NCBI GenBank assembly: GCA_945898015.1
Contig: CAMDGM010000036.1
Location: forward strand, 1 to 35,568
DNA length: 35,568 nt
Source: PVC group bacterium
Lineage (GTDB): Bacteria > Verrucomicrobiota > Kiritimatiellia > CAIKKV01
Reading direction: 5' to 3'
The notes under the pieces are model-generated. The model did not search any database. It had not been told where the DNA came from and saw only the letters and a list, made by a program, of their open reading frames with translations. Numbering within the stretch: the stretch's first letter is position 1; the number at the start of each line of letters is the position of its first letter. Made by a program: the position numbers and the translations under genes. Shown piece by piece: positions 6,978 through 15,630 of this stretch.

Positions 6978-9376
6978 GGTTTCCCTGACGCGGAGGCCGG
7001 CGTATAGATGAAGCCCCGGCCGTAGAGCCCGCCGATCTCGGCCTGGTTCAAAACGCGCACGGCAATGAGATTTGGACCGGCCTTGATTTTGCCGGTGGCG
7101 TCCACGTCCATCTCCAGCGCTTTCCGGCCCGCCCACCAAAGCTGCTTGCCCCGATGGCCGGCATACTGCCCGTTGATCCACACCCACCCCTCGTTGATAA
7201 CCCCTCCCAGATGAAGCGTGAGCGGTTTGCTGACCGCGTCCTTGGGCACCTCCACGACCATGCGATACCAGCCATACCCATCGTAGTCGTGGCCGGCCGC
7301 ATCCTCCGGCGGATCCTGCTGGTCCCACGTGAAAAAGGTGTTCTTTGTGCCCCACTTGGAATCGTCAAACGCCGGACCATACCACTCGGCCAGCACCCCC
7401 TCGTTGAACCGGTCACGGGCGAACTTCGTTTCCAGTGGGAGCGACGCAACCCGAGTTCCATTCGTCCCGCCCGAGAGGGAGGCCAGATTCCTCATGGCCT
7501 TGGCATTTCCGTCCGGCGCCAGGCCTTTAACTTTTCCCTCCGGCCGGCCAATGACAAAGAAACTGCTGATCTTGAGCAGCGCGAGTCGATCCGCCGCCAT
7601 ACGGTCGGCGGCCGTGGCCGCGCCGGCATAGTCCATGTTCTTTTCCGCTTCCGTCATCGCCGCATAGGCCTCCAGATTATCGGCGATCCGCTCAAACGCC
7701 TCAAACCGGGCCCGCTGCGCCGCGGTCATCGTGGCCTTCCGCGCCGCCTCCACGTGTTCGCGAATCGACGTCGTGAACGGCACCGTATACACATGATTCA
7801 CCAGCCAGTCTTCATGCACATGCGCCGTGGCCTTTCCCAGCTCCGCCTCGCAGGCGTCCCACCAGGCCTGCACGTGCGGCCCGGCCTCGGGGCCGAAGAA
7901 CGTGCCATAGAACTCCCGCTTCAGCGCCGCCACATCGATCTTCACATCCCACAGCAACTGGGCCCGAACATAATAGCTGAGCCACGTGGCCATGAACGCG
8001 GTGGCGCCCTGGTCCCAGGATCCCTTGACGCCCATCTTCTTGAGCATCGGCGCTTCCCTGGCGAAGACGGACACATCGCACTCCGGCACGAATCCGCCGG
8101 AGGGGCCATAGACGGACAGCAAGCCCGGCGAATACCCGCACGCCACCACGTGCGGCGTCAGCTTGCGCCAGCCTTCGATGATCGCCATCATCTCCTGCCG
8201 CCGCCAGCACGCGGGATGGTCGCCGGCATGCAACACGCAACTGGTGATGGGCCAGACGGACACGGACACATTCGGCGGAAGCGCCACCCCTTGCGGCGGC
8301 ATCTCGCGCAGCGAATAGGCGGACAAGGCCACATACTTGTCGGGAAAGGCCCGGGCAATCCCGGCGGCAAAGCCGCCGTATTCCTCGCTCATCATGCGCC
8401 GGTCTTCATAGGAGGGATAATCGAAATTCTGGCCCGCCGCCGCGCACGCCTCGCAAAAGCAGAACGGAGTCCCGTCGGGCGGACTAATCCCCACGCCATT
8501 CGCCGTGACGTTCCCCGGCCTTTTCTTCTGGCCGGCAAACACCGCCTTGAGATTCTCGATACTGGCCGCCAGCACCTCGGGATTCGACAGGCACAGCATC
8601 GTGAAGTACACCTGACTCTTCGGCGTGGTCTCGCGTTTGCCCTGCAAATTCATCGCATAGTACTCGGGATGCGCTTCCGCGTACTCGCCCGGCGGCAGCA
8701 GCATGCCCAGAAAACCGTCCCCCGCCGTCGGATACAGCTCGCGATCGCACATGCCGACCTTCAGGCTCCACTCACTGAAGGCTTTAATGTCAGCCGCGGG
8801 GTTCCAGCACGACAGCCACAGCCCGCGCACGGCGAAGTCGGGCCGGGAAGTCACATCCAGGTCGGGCACGACCACCGTCTTCGACTCCGGCACAACTTCG
8901 CCCCACTCCCCGGGAAAGTACCAGCGGCATCCGAGTTTTCCGAGCAAGGCGTAGGCCGCGTACAGGGTGCCGTGATAGGGGCCATCGCTGTTTCCGCCCA
9001 CCACAAGGGACGGCCCCTTCGTCTTGAGCACGTAGCCCTCTTCTTCAAAGGCGTCCGGGCGGATGGCGGGATTGAATCCCGACGGAATCGCCACGCCCAG
9101 CTTGCGGGCCGCCGCCGTATGGCCGACCCAGAGGGTGACCGGCGCGTCCGGCACGGCCTCGCCTTCATTCACGATCGGCAGCGTGGCGCCGCTCATCTTC
9201 TCCACATATTTCTGAATTTCCGACGCGGCCAATACCGCGTTGCTTTCGGAGGCGGCCACCACGATCACGGCATTCGGTTTTCCCTCCTGAACGAGCGTCA
9301 GGTCCGCGGCGTTCAACCAGGCGCTCCCCAATACCATCATCGCTCCGCCAAGCCACCACGTGATCCCTGCTTTCAT
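6974..9376 (-). CDS. Exported DUF4838 protein with C-terminal sugar-binding domain (A)
   Basis: Protein of 800 aa. A signal peptide (hydrophobic 9-20, cut near NAAD) leads into an alpha-glucuronidase/GH20-type N-terminal domain (about 27-165) with VLAASEIQKYVEKMSGATLPIV and GTLYAAYALLGKLGCRWYFPG. The DUF4838 core follows (about 185-480), with HPEYYAMN and the Cys motif PDGTPFCFCEACAAA (C306, C308, C311) typical of the family. A helical segment spans about 520-610. The C-terminus (about 655-790) is a jelly roll like the GH2 sugar-binding domain: DGYGWYRMVVEVPKD, GVINEGWVWINGQYAGHR. DUF4838 proteins are probable glycoside hydrolases of undetermined reaction. AAAGGA precedes the start. The start overlaps the 1284-aa gene and the stop overlaps the flavoprotein gene, both as ATGA. 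Confidence 0.88.
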   Translation of the reverse strand: MKAGITWWLGGAMMVLGSAWLNAADLTLVQEGKPNAVIVVAASESNAVLAASEIQKYVEKMSGATLPIVNEGEAVPDAPVTLWVGHTAAARKLGVAIPSGFNPAIRPDAFEEEGYVLKTKGPSLVVGGNSDGPYHGTLYAAYALLGKLGCRWYFPGEWGEVVPESKTVVVPDLDVTSRPDFAVRGLWLSCWNPAADIKAFSEWSLKVGMCDRELYPTAGDGFLGMLLPPGEYAEAHPEYYAMNLQGKRETTPKSQVYFTMLCLSNPEVLAASIENLKAVFAGQKKRPGNVTANGVGISPPDGTPFCFCEACAAAGQNFDYPSYEDRRMMSEEYGGFAAGIARAFPDKYVALSAYSLREMPPQGVALPPNVSVSVWPITSCVLHAGDHPACWRRQEMMAIIEGWRKLTPHVVACGYSPGLLSVYGPSGGFVPECDVSVFAREAPMLKKMGVKGSWDQGATAFMATWLSYYVRAQLLWDVKIDVAALKREFYGTFFGPEAGPHVQAWWDACEAELGKATAHVHEDWLVNHVYTVPFTTSIREHVEAARKATMTAAQRARFEAFERIADNLEAYAAMTEAEKNMDYAGAATAADRMAADRLALLKISSFFVIGRPEGKVKGLAPDGNAKAMRNLASLSGGTNGTRVASLPLETKFARDRFNEGVLAEWYGPAFDDSKWGTKNTFFTWDQQDPPEDAAGHDYDGYGWYRMVVEVPKDAVSKPLTLHLGGVINEGWVWINGQYAGHRGKQLWWAGRKALEMDVDATGKIKAGPNLIAVRVLNQAEIGGLYGRGFIYTPASASGKP

Positions 9377-12300
9377 TGACCGGTTCCTTTTTGTTCGCTC
9401 GCCGCTTCATCCTCGAACTGAAATACAATCATTTCGCCGCCAACCAGCGCCAACGGACAGGTGACCCGCGCCCAGCCCTCGTCGAGCCACTCGAACGCGG
9501 CGGGACCGCCCCGCCCAAACGAAGCGGAAACGGGCCGTCGGGGAAGCCGCACCTCCACCCGAAGATCGGGAAGGGCTTGATCGAAGCCATTCGCCAGATA
9601 CACCACCGCCTGCCGCGGGCCGTCGTGAACAAACCCCAGCACGCGGGCATGGGAAAACCGCAGGTGCGGCTGGACGCCGGCGACGCGAGCCGCCACGGCC
9701 ACCACGGCCCGGCAAGCGGCCGCCCCGGGCGGCTCGGCCGTCCGGCTGCTGGTTCCGCCCGCCAGACGCCAGGCCACGGAGGCGAGCAGGAACGCCTGCC
9801 CCTTGCCGTACCGGTTGCGGATGAACGCCGGTGATCCATCGGCAAACCGGCCCAGCACATCGACTCCGGCGCCCAGGGACCAGGCCGGCTTGAGCGGCAC
9901 GGAGCGGAAGCTGACACCCGGCATTCCCTCGTCTGGCGAGAGGCGGATCTCCGGCTCGTCCTCCGTCTTCCACTGCCGCGGCGTATTCGTCAACGCCGGC
10001 CGGGAAGCCACCAGCCCGAATACCGAATCCAGGATCGACGAGGGTTCGTCGTATTCCTGGCGGCCGGCGGCGGCATACGAGGCCCACAAGACACCGCCCG
10101 CCTTGACCCACTCCCGAATCCGCTCCTGAACCTTCTGGTCCACATGCGGGTCCGCCACATAAAGAGCCTTATAGCGATCCAGCGCGCCGTCTTCCAGCAC
10201 CTCCTCGGCGCCGACGACCTCCACTGGCACGCCGGCGTCCATCAGCGCGACAAACAGCCCGACCCGCTCGAAAAGAGGCGCCGTGTTAAACGCCGTGTTC
10301 ACATAAAGGCTGTTGATGTCCGCCGTGTTGTCCACCAGGATGGCGGCCCCGGCCGGCCGATTCGTGGCGGCCAGGATATCGCGCTCATGACGGGCGGTCA
10401 TCCGGGAGAGGTCGGCCCATTCCCGGTAGGTCTCGGGCCGGTCGCCCCAGGGCGGCCCGATCCGCTGCTGCGGGCCGTAGAGATAGGCCAGCACGCCGCG
10501 AACGCCGTTTCCCAGGTCCATCAGGTAGCGCTGGGTCACGCCACTGCCCACGAGAAGGGCGCCGAGTTCCTGGCCGTTCTTGCGGGCCGCACCCCGCAAC
10601 AAGGTCATGCCCCAGGCCACCTTGTACGGATCCCAGTTCCAGTCCTCCATCAGCATGAAGTGGGTGGCGTTCATCCGCCCCCACTCGAACAGGTTGAGCC
10701 CCCCGCTCCACATGCGCCCGGTCCACAGGGGCTCGGCCTGGAAATTCGGGCTCGCCTTGGGCGGGCGGCGGAAATGACCCGCGGCCGCCGTTTCGTCCAC
10801 CGCCTTGGTGCAGGCCGCATAAAAGCAGGCGGTATAATACGACCGGAATCGCTGCGTCCAGTAATAACGCCGCTTGTCGTCAGGCGTGGCGGGAGCCGCT
10901 GCCATTTCCACCGGCTTCCGTTGTTCCTCTTCCGCGAGCAACTCCTCCGACGCCACGGAAAGGGTCACCCGTTGCAAGCCCGTCACCGTCGTGGCATTCG
11001 CCGCCGCATCCCGGCTCCAGAAGTTTGTCGCCTTCAATGCCGGATCGATCAGGGCAAGCGTCTGGTCCAGCTCGCTCCCGGCCGGAATGGACCGATCACC
11101 CGTTGCGTCCACCTGAGCCCAACTCGACTTCCCAAACAACTCCGGCGTCTGGCCATGCTCCCGGAGATAGGCATGGAACCAGCCCTTAACCAGTGGCAGC
11201 CGGTTGATGAAGACCCCGTCCGTGGACGGGGCGATCTCGTCGCCCATGATCATGAGCCGGCACCGCGGAGCCAACGCCGGCTGCCAGCGCGGGCCGTCCG
11301 GCGAATAATAGCGGCGGGCCTCCGCCTCAAACCGGCCGCGCACCGCCTGACCGCAATCTTCGCCCGGCGCCGGCGGCCGCCGTAACGGCTTGAGCAGTTC
11401 GGCGGCGGCCACAACGCCCCCGCCGGGGAGCCACGTCTGGCCAATGCAAGACTCCAGCCCGTTCGACTCCGCCAAACGCCAGAACAGATCCGGCCCCAAC
11501 GGCGTGGGAATATCGATGACGTTGAAGCCCAGCAACCGGAAAGTTTTGAGCATGAAATCCGTTTCCAGAACGCTCTCCGCCCAGCCCATGGTCGCCAGAA
11601 CAATCTCGCGAGGCGCCTCGGAGGTCGTCCTGTTAAGGCGGGCGGCAAACTCAAACCGACGCCGCGCCCAGGCCTCGTACGAGAGCGCCTGCTCACGCAG
11701 ATCACCCAGAGTCAGACGGGTGGGCATGTGAACAAAGACCCCCTGTGCCCCGGTCACCAACCCGGTTTCCGCGCGGAAAATCCGTCGCGGATCGGGCCGG
11801 GTGGCAAAGTCGCAATCCACCCCCACGCCAACCAAGCTCAGATTCCTCTCAACCGTATCAGCCGTCTGGACCTTCACCTGCGACCACCAGGTGGGCTGTT
11901 CGGAATGCAGGGCGCGGGCCCAGGGCGACCATTCCCCGGCCCGCAGGAACTGATCAGGATCTCGCAGGGCCACGCCATATTCGGCCGCCGAGCTCACGGG
12001 GCCGGTGCGGAAAAGCCAGGCCGCCGTCTTGCCTTGGGCCCCTTGCTGGGTCATGGGCCGGTCCATGCAGAACAGTTGCACGTGGAACGGCGGCAGATCG
12101 GGACCCCGGACCCGGAAGCGCATCCACACCGGGCCGTTCACATCCGCAATGTCAGGCCTGTATCGGACGTCCCTCGAAAGCAGCACCGCATCCACACCGG
12201 CCGGGCCGTCGAACCGCAAAGCAACCTCCGTCGGTCCCGCGGACAATGAAACCGGAAACGACTCATACCGGAACACGGCGCCCGCCGTCTGGTTCGTCCC

Positions 12301-13227
12301 GCAATGTCGCTCGACGTCGCCCATCCTCACGCTAAACGGACCCGCCCGATTCAACACGGTCTTTCCATCCGCGCTCTTCGTCGCCACCCGATAGCGAATA
12401 TGCGCCATCCAGGTTCCGGCGCCCGGAACCTGCACCGTGGCGCAACACGTCACCGGATAAGGTGTCGAAGCTTCGGCCGGCCCCCAGAGTTTCTCGGACG
12501 CGAGATAGGCGCCGTCGCTGGCCATCGGGTCTTTAGGCCGCAGGTACCAGGTTTCCTTGCCGTTCAGGGTCGTCGCGCCTTGCCCGTCCGGCCGGCGCAT
12601 ATCCTCGGCCTCCAGCAGAACAACCGACTCGAAGAACGCATTCGCGCCGTCAGGGGCGAGCGCCAAGCCCGGCTTCACGTCCTCGGGCCCCGCACGGACC
12701 TGGCTGGGCGCACGATAGCCGTTATCCAAGGCGGACAGCCCCAGGCGCAAAGGGGTGCAGGCCGGCGGACGAACCGCGGCCGGCTTCGCCACGCTGTTTC
12801 CATAATAGAGCGTTATGACAGCCGGCGCGGACGGATCGGCAGGGGTTTCGAATCCCACGGTCGACTCCGCCTCGGGCCGCTTGACCCAGATGCAGGAGCT
12901 CCCATCGTCCTGTCCGAAGTTCAGAACGCCCGCCGGCCACTCCCGGCCCTCCGAATCCACCGCCCGCAGGTCGGCCAGCCCATCGGCACAGGGCGCCGTG
13001 TTATACAGCCAGAGGGGAGAGGGTTCGCTCAACAGAAGAATCCCATCGGGGCTCAGCGCCGCCCGGGGATCCTCGAGCGTCACGGGAACCCGGCGCGTCC
13101 AATCCGGATTCCACCAAGGCTCGGCCCGGAGCCCGCCCGGACCGCTCATCAGGAATACGACGCCTAGCGTCAGCCGCCATCCGCGCCGGAATGACCCGCC
13201 CCGCCCTTGCCCCGGTTGTGTCGACAT
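9373..13227 (-). CDS. Very large exported DUF2341 plus GH42-like protein
   Basis: Protein of 1284 aa with a signal peptide (arginine-rich start, hydrophobic 18-32, cut near LRAEP). Residues about 37-150 match DUF2341, a lectin-like beta-sandwich found on exported glycan-acting proteins, with WWNPDWTRRVPVTL and ending in VITLYYGNS. Two further beta-sandwich stretches follow (about 200-360), with VVLLEAEDMRRP typical of carbohydrate-binding modules. The centre (about 510-950) looks like a TIM-barrel region; the part at about 955-1072 resembles the GH42 beta-galactosidase trimerisation domain (FERVGLFVALMDAGVPVEVV, RYKALYVADPHVDQKVQERI, WVKAGGVLWASY). A C-terminal beta domain closes it. The catalytic pair was not identified. 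It lies 18 bases after the repeat protein; the ribosome site is weak, so coupling or a different start is possible. Confidence 0.75.
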   Translation of the reverse strand: MSTQPGQGRGGSFRRGWRLTLGVVFLMSGPGGLRAEPWWNPDWTRRVPVTLEDPRAALSPDGILLLSEPSPLWLYNTAPCADGLADLRAVDSEGREWPAGVLNFGQDDGSSCIWVKRPEAESTVGFETPADPSAPAVITLYYGNSVAKPAAVRPPACTPLRLGLSALDNGYRAPSQVRAGPEDVKPGLALAPDGANAFFESVVLLEAEDMRRPDGQGATTLNGKETWYLRPKDPMASDGAYLASEKLWGPAEASTPYPVTCCATVQVPGAGTWMAHIRYRVATKSADGKTVLNRAGPFSVRMGDVERHCGTNQTAGAVFRYESFPVSLSAGPTEVALRFDGPAGVDAVLLSRDVRYRPDIADVNGPVWMRFRVRGPDLPPFHVQLFCMDRPMTQQGAQGKTAAWLFRTGPVSSAAEYGVALRDPDQFLRAGEWSPWARALHSEQPTWWSQVKVQTADTVERNLSLVGVGVDCDFATRPDPRRIFRAETGLVTGAQGVFVHMPTRLTLGDLREQALSYEAWARRRFEFAARLNRTTSEAPREIVLATMGWAESVLETDFMLKTFRLLGFNVIDIPTPLGPDLFWRLAESNGLESCIGQTWLPGGGVVAAAELLKPLRRPPAPGEDCGQAVRGRFEAEARRYYSPDGPRWQPALAPRCRLMIMGDEIAPSTDGVFINRLPLVKGWFHAYLREHGQTPELFGKSSWAQVDATGDRSIPAGSELDQTLALIDPALKATNFWSRDAAANATTVTGLQRVTLSVASEELLAEEEQRKPVEMAAAPATPDDKRRYYWTQRFRSYYTACFYAACTKAVDETAAAGHFRRPPKASPNFQAEPLWTGRMWSGGLNLFEWGRMNATHFMLMEDWNWDPYKVAWGMTLLRGAARKNGQELGALLVGSGVTQRYLMDLGNGVRGVLAYLYGPQQRIGPPWGDRPETYREWADLSRMTARHERDILAATNRPAGAAILVDNTADINSLYVNTAFNTAPLFERVGLFVALMDAGVPVEVVGAEEVLEDGALDRYKALYVADPHVDQKVQERIREWVKAGGVLWASYAAAGRQEYDEPSSILDSVFGLVASRPALTNTPRQWKTEDEPEIRLSPDEGMPGVSFRSVPLKPAWSLGAGVDVLGRFADGSPAFIRNRYGKGQAFLLASVAWRLAGGTSSRTAEPPGAAACRAVVAVAARVAGVQPHLRFSHARVLGFVHDGPRQAVVYLANGFDQALPDLRVEVRLPRRPVSASFGRGGPAAFEWLDEGWARVTCPLALVGGEMIVFQFEDEAASEQKGTGQ

Positions 13228-13245
13228 GTCTTATACCCCGGGAGC

Positions 13246-15558
13246 TCAGCGAACGATAATGAGCGAGCCCCAGGCTGCCCAGACAATCTGGCCACCATCA
13301 TAGACAACGCGCGCCGCCGTACCCCAGTCGGCGTGGTACGGGGACTTCAGCGTCAGCGTGTTTCCGTTCAACTGCAATTTCGATTTATCGTCCGTCAGGT
13401 ACAGGTTTCCCAGGGTGGACGTGGCCGTCAGCGAGACGCGAGCGTAGTTGGTCATCCACAGCGTGACGCCGAGCAATTCCCCGGACACGCCGTTGGTGGC
13501 CACCGGCAACTGGGTGGTGGCGTTGGTCACGGTGCCCGCCGTGATGTTGTTGTCCACGATCAGCGCGCCGGCTCCCGCCGCGTTCAAGGTGCTTTCCTTG
13601 TAAATGGTGCCGGCCGCGCCGGGATAGGCGCTCCCCGTATAACTGCCGTTCGCCTTCATGCTGACCGATCCGAATGACGGCGAGTTGGTCACATAGACGG
13701 CGATGCGCCCGCCACCGCCGCCGCACTGAGCGACGCCTGCGAAATTCACGGATGAAACGTCCACCGTGCCGCCGCCGGACAACGAGCCGGTGACGAGATA
13801 GACGGACCCTCCCGCCCCGGCGGCCGCCGGGGTAGCGCTCGTTTGCGGGGCCCGAGCGGACAGCACGCCGTTGACGGTGGTGGTGCCTCGCACCAAAAGC
13901 TGAAGGGCTCCCCCACCATACGTATTGGCGCCACTGCCGCAATTGGTGGGAGCGAGAATGGACCCATACGTGAGGCGTGTGGCCCATGATGCACCGTTCG
14001 TCATCCCGCCCTGCCCGCCGTGGCTGGCGCCCGGCAACCCATTGTTTTGGCTGCCGTTGCCGGCCCCCGGCCCAAGCGTGAGGGCGTAACCCATGGCATC
14101 GGCGCTGATGCTGCCACCCTTATCAATGGTCAGATCTCCATTCACCTGCATAATCAGCCGGCTCTTCTCCGAATTCATCCAATGGCTGATCATGCCATTC
14201 GTGGCCACGCGTGCATTTCCAGCAACGACCAGGCCCGTCATCGGAGCGACCGACTTGAAGATCAGGGAGGCGTTGGACACCACCAGATCGCCCGAAAACG
14301 TGAGATTGGCGAAGACGTACAGGCTGAGATTGGTCAGGACATACGGAGAGGGCAAGCTGAGGAAGTTGGTGTTCTGGATCGTCAGCACGGATTGCGTCGC
14401 CCCGTAAACCAGCAGGTTGGTGCGGCTCACCCAATCCAGCACCGTATTCGTGTTCATGGCCAGCCATCCCCCGTTTGTCAGGATGATCCGAGATAACAGC
14501 GTGAGATTCGGAGCATCCGGCGTCATCACGGTCATCGCCGAGCCGATGGCGTTGTTGTTGTTGTCGATCAATAGCGTCCCCTGTCCAACATTTTGCGACG
14601 CGGTCTGGCGGTAAACAGTGCCCGCCGCGGCGTTCAGCTCCAGACGAGTCGTCGACCGGCCACCATACGCCCTCATCGAGACCGATCCGAACGAGGATGA
14701 ATTCGTGAGAATGACGGCAATGCGTCCGCCGCCGCCGCAGGAAGTATAATTGGCGACGGCCCCTCCAGCCACATTCAACACGCCCGTGCCCGCCAGCTCC
14801 CCGACAACCAGACAGAGGGAACCTCCGGAGCTGCACCCCCCGTTGGATTGATTCGTTCCGACCGCACTCACCACGCCATCGACCGTTGCCGTTTTCATCA
14901 CAGCCAGATAAAGGGCGCCGCCGCCGCTGCAGCCGGCCGCGCCGCTTCCCAGATTTGTGGGCGAGGTGATGGACCCATACACCTTGGTCCACGCCGGATA
15001 GTTCGTATACGAGGTGTCGCATCCCCCCAGTCCGCCGTGACTCGATCCCGTATAACGGGTAGAGGCTCCGGGACCGTACCCGTACGCGCTGCCGCCGTTG
15101 AACCCATACCCCTTTTGAACCAGATTGATCATAGCGTTGGAGCCGAGCACGAAATTGCCCTTCACCGTCACGAAAAGCCGATTCGTCTCCACGATGCCGT
15201 TCGTCAGATGGGTCCAGGCTCCGCCGTTGATCGTGCAGTTTCCCGTGATAACCATATTCGTGAAGGCGCCGACATAACGGGTGGTGATAGTCACGATGCC
15301 CGTGTAATTCGTTTCCTGATACCAGGCCTCGACCGCATTGGTCAGGTCCCACGTCATGTTTTTGGTCGAGGTGCCGTCCAGCTTGACCAGGTCCGTCGAT
15401 TGCGTCGGGGCCACGCTCCCCACCCAGTTGGCCGCCGTGCTGGCATTGCTGTCGGCGCCTCCGCCGTTCCAGACGCACTCGCCACCGACAGCCGACACGT
15501 TCAGAACGGCCGACAAGGCGGCCAATACGAGAAACACGTTCACTCGAATGCGGGTCAT
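13246..15558 (-). CDS. Exported Gly/Asn-rich repeat protein with duplicated module
   Basis: Protein of 770 aa. ATG 15558 is chosen because AGGAG lies 5 bases before it and it begins a clean signal peptide (hydrophobic 7-22, cut near VSAVGGE); the longer in-frame reading starts in a poor context. The first mature segment, CVWNGGGADSNASTAANW, is the opening of autotransporter-like beta-strand passengers. A module of about 183 residues occurs twice (about 150-333 and 490-671), with SHGGLGG/SHGGQGG, YGSIxxPTN, GGGALxL, SGGxLxLVxGxLxG, CGGGGRIAVxxTNSxSFGSVSM, AAGTxY and LLIDNN/LIVDNN. The protein ends in GSLIIVR. No beta-barrel, LPXTG or PEP-CTERM tail is present. It is probably a surface or extracellular parallel beta structure. 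First gene of operon A, divergent from the AraC regulator. Confidence 0.82.
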   Translation of the reverse strand: MTRIRVNVFLVLAALSAVLNVSAVGGECVWNGGGADSNASTAANWVGSVAPTQSTDLVKLDGTSTKNMTWDLTNAVEAWYQETNYTGIVTITTRYVGAFTNMVITGNCTINGGAWTHLTNGIVETNRLFVTVKGNFVLGSNAMINLVQKGYGFNGGSAYGYGPGASTRYTGSSHGGLGGCDTSYTNYPAWTKVYGSITSPTNLGSGAAGCSGGGALYLAVMKTATVDGVVSAVGTNQSNGGCSSGGSLCLVVGELAGTGVLNVAGGAVANYTSCGGGGRIAVILTNSSSFGSVSMRAYGGRSTTRLELNAAAGTVYRQTASQNVGQGTLLIDNNNNAIGSAMTVMTPDAPNLTLLSRIILTNGGWLAMNTNTVLDWVSRTNLLVYGATQSVLTIQNTNFLSLPSPYVLTNLSLYVFANLTFSGDLVVSNASLIFKSVAPMTGLVVAGNARVATNGMISHWMNSEKSRLIMQVNGDLTIDKGGSISADAMGYALTLGPGAGNGSQNNGLPGASHGGQGGMTNGASWATRLTYGSILAPTNCGSGANTYGGGALQLLVRGTTTVNGVLSARAPQTSATPAAAGAGGSVYLVTGSLSGGGTVDVSSVNFAGVAQCGGGGGRIAVYVTNSPSFGSVSMKANGSYTGSAYPGAAGTIYKESTLNAAGAGALIVDNNITAGTVTNATTQLPVATNGVSGELLGVTLWMTNYARVSLTATSTLGNLYLTDDKSKLQLNGNTLTLKSPYHADWGTAARVVYDGGQIVWAAWGSLIIVR
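13546..14091 (-). repeat. Intragenic module repeat, second copy
   Basis: Encodes residues about 490-671 of the repeat protein: glycine-rich opening, SHGGQGG, YGSILAPTN, then CGGGGGRIAVYVTNSPSFGS. It aligns along its length with 14560-15111, showing an internal duplication. Confidence 0.8.
14560..15111 (-). repeat. Intragenic module repeat, first copy
   Basis: Encodes residues about 150-333 of the repeat protein: SHGGLGG, YGSITSPTN, GGGALYLAV, CGGGGRIAVILTNSSSFGS and LLIDNNNN. It pairs with the copy at 13546-14091; the protein sequence has diverged enough that the duplication is old. Confidence 0.8.
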
Positions 15559-15630
15559 AGGCTCTCCTGTTCGCTTGCGATCAACAACCCCTTGCCACTT
15601 ATACCTTATCACTATAGGATAGTTGTTGCG
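15559..15630. promoter_or_regulatory. 72-bp divergent promoter region between operon A and the AraC gene
   Basis: Toward the AraC gene, TTGCCA (15592-15597) and TAGGAT (15615-15620) are 17 bases apart, placing the start only a few bases before the ATG. Toward operon A, the minus strand has TATAAG (15598-15603) with no good -35, as expected for an activator-dependent promoter. CAACAAC (15582-15588) and GTTGTTG (15622-15628) form a 7-bp inverted repeat, and TTGCGAT occurs directly at 15575-15581 and 15626-15632, 51 bases apart. These are candidate binding sites for the neighbouring AraC protein; binding is inferred. Confidence 0.5.

Noticed and set aside
6978..7355. N-terminal extension of the FAD oxidoreductase
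   Set aside because: The extra 126 residues are read inside the DUF4838 gene, lack family features, and the ATGA overlap gives a better start.
13246..15558. Classical type V autotransporter
   Set aside because: The passenger-like opening is present, but the C-terminus has no 12-strand barrel and no terminal aromatic residue.
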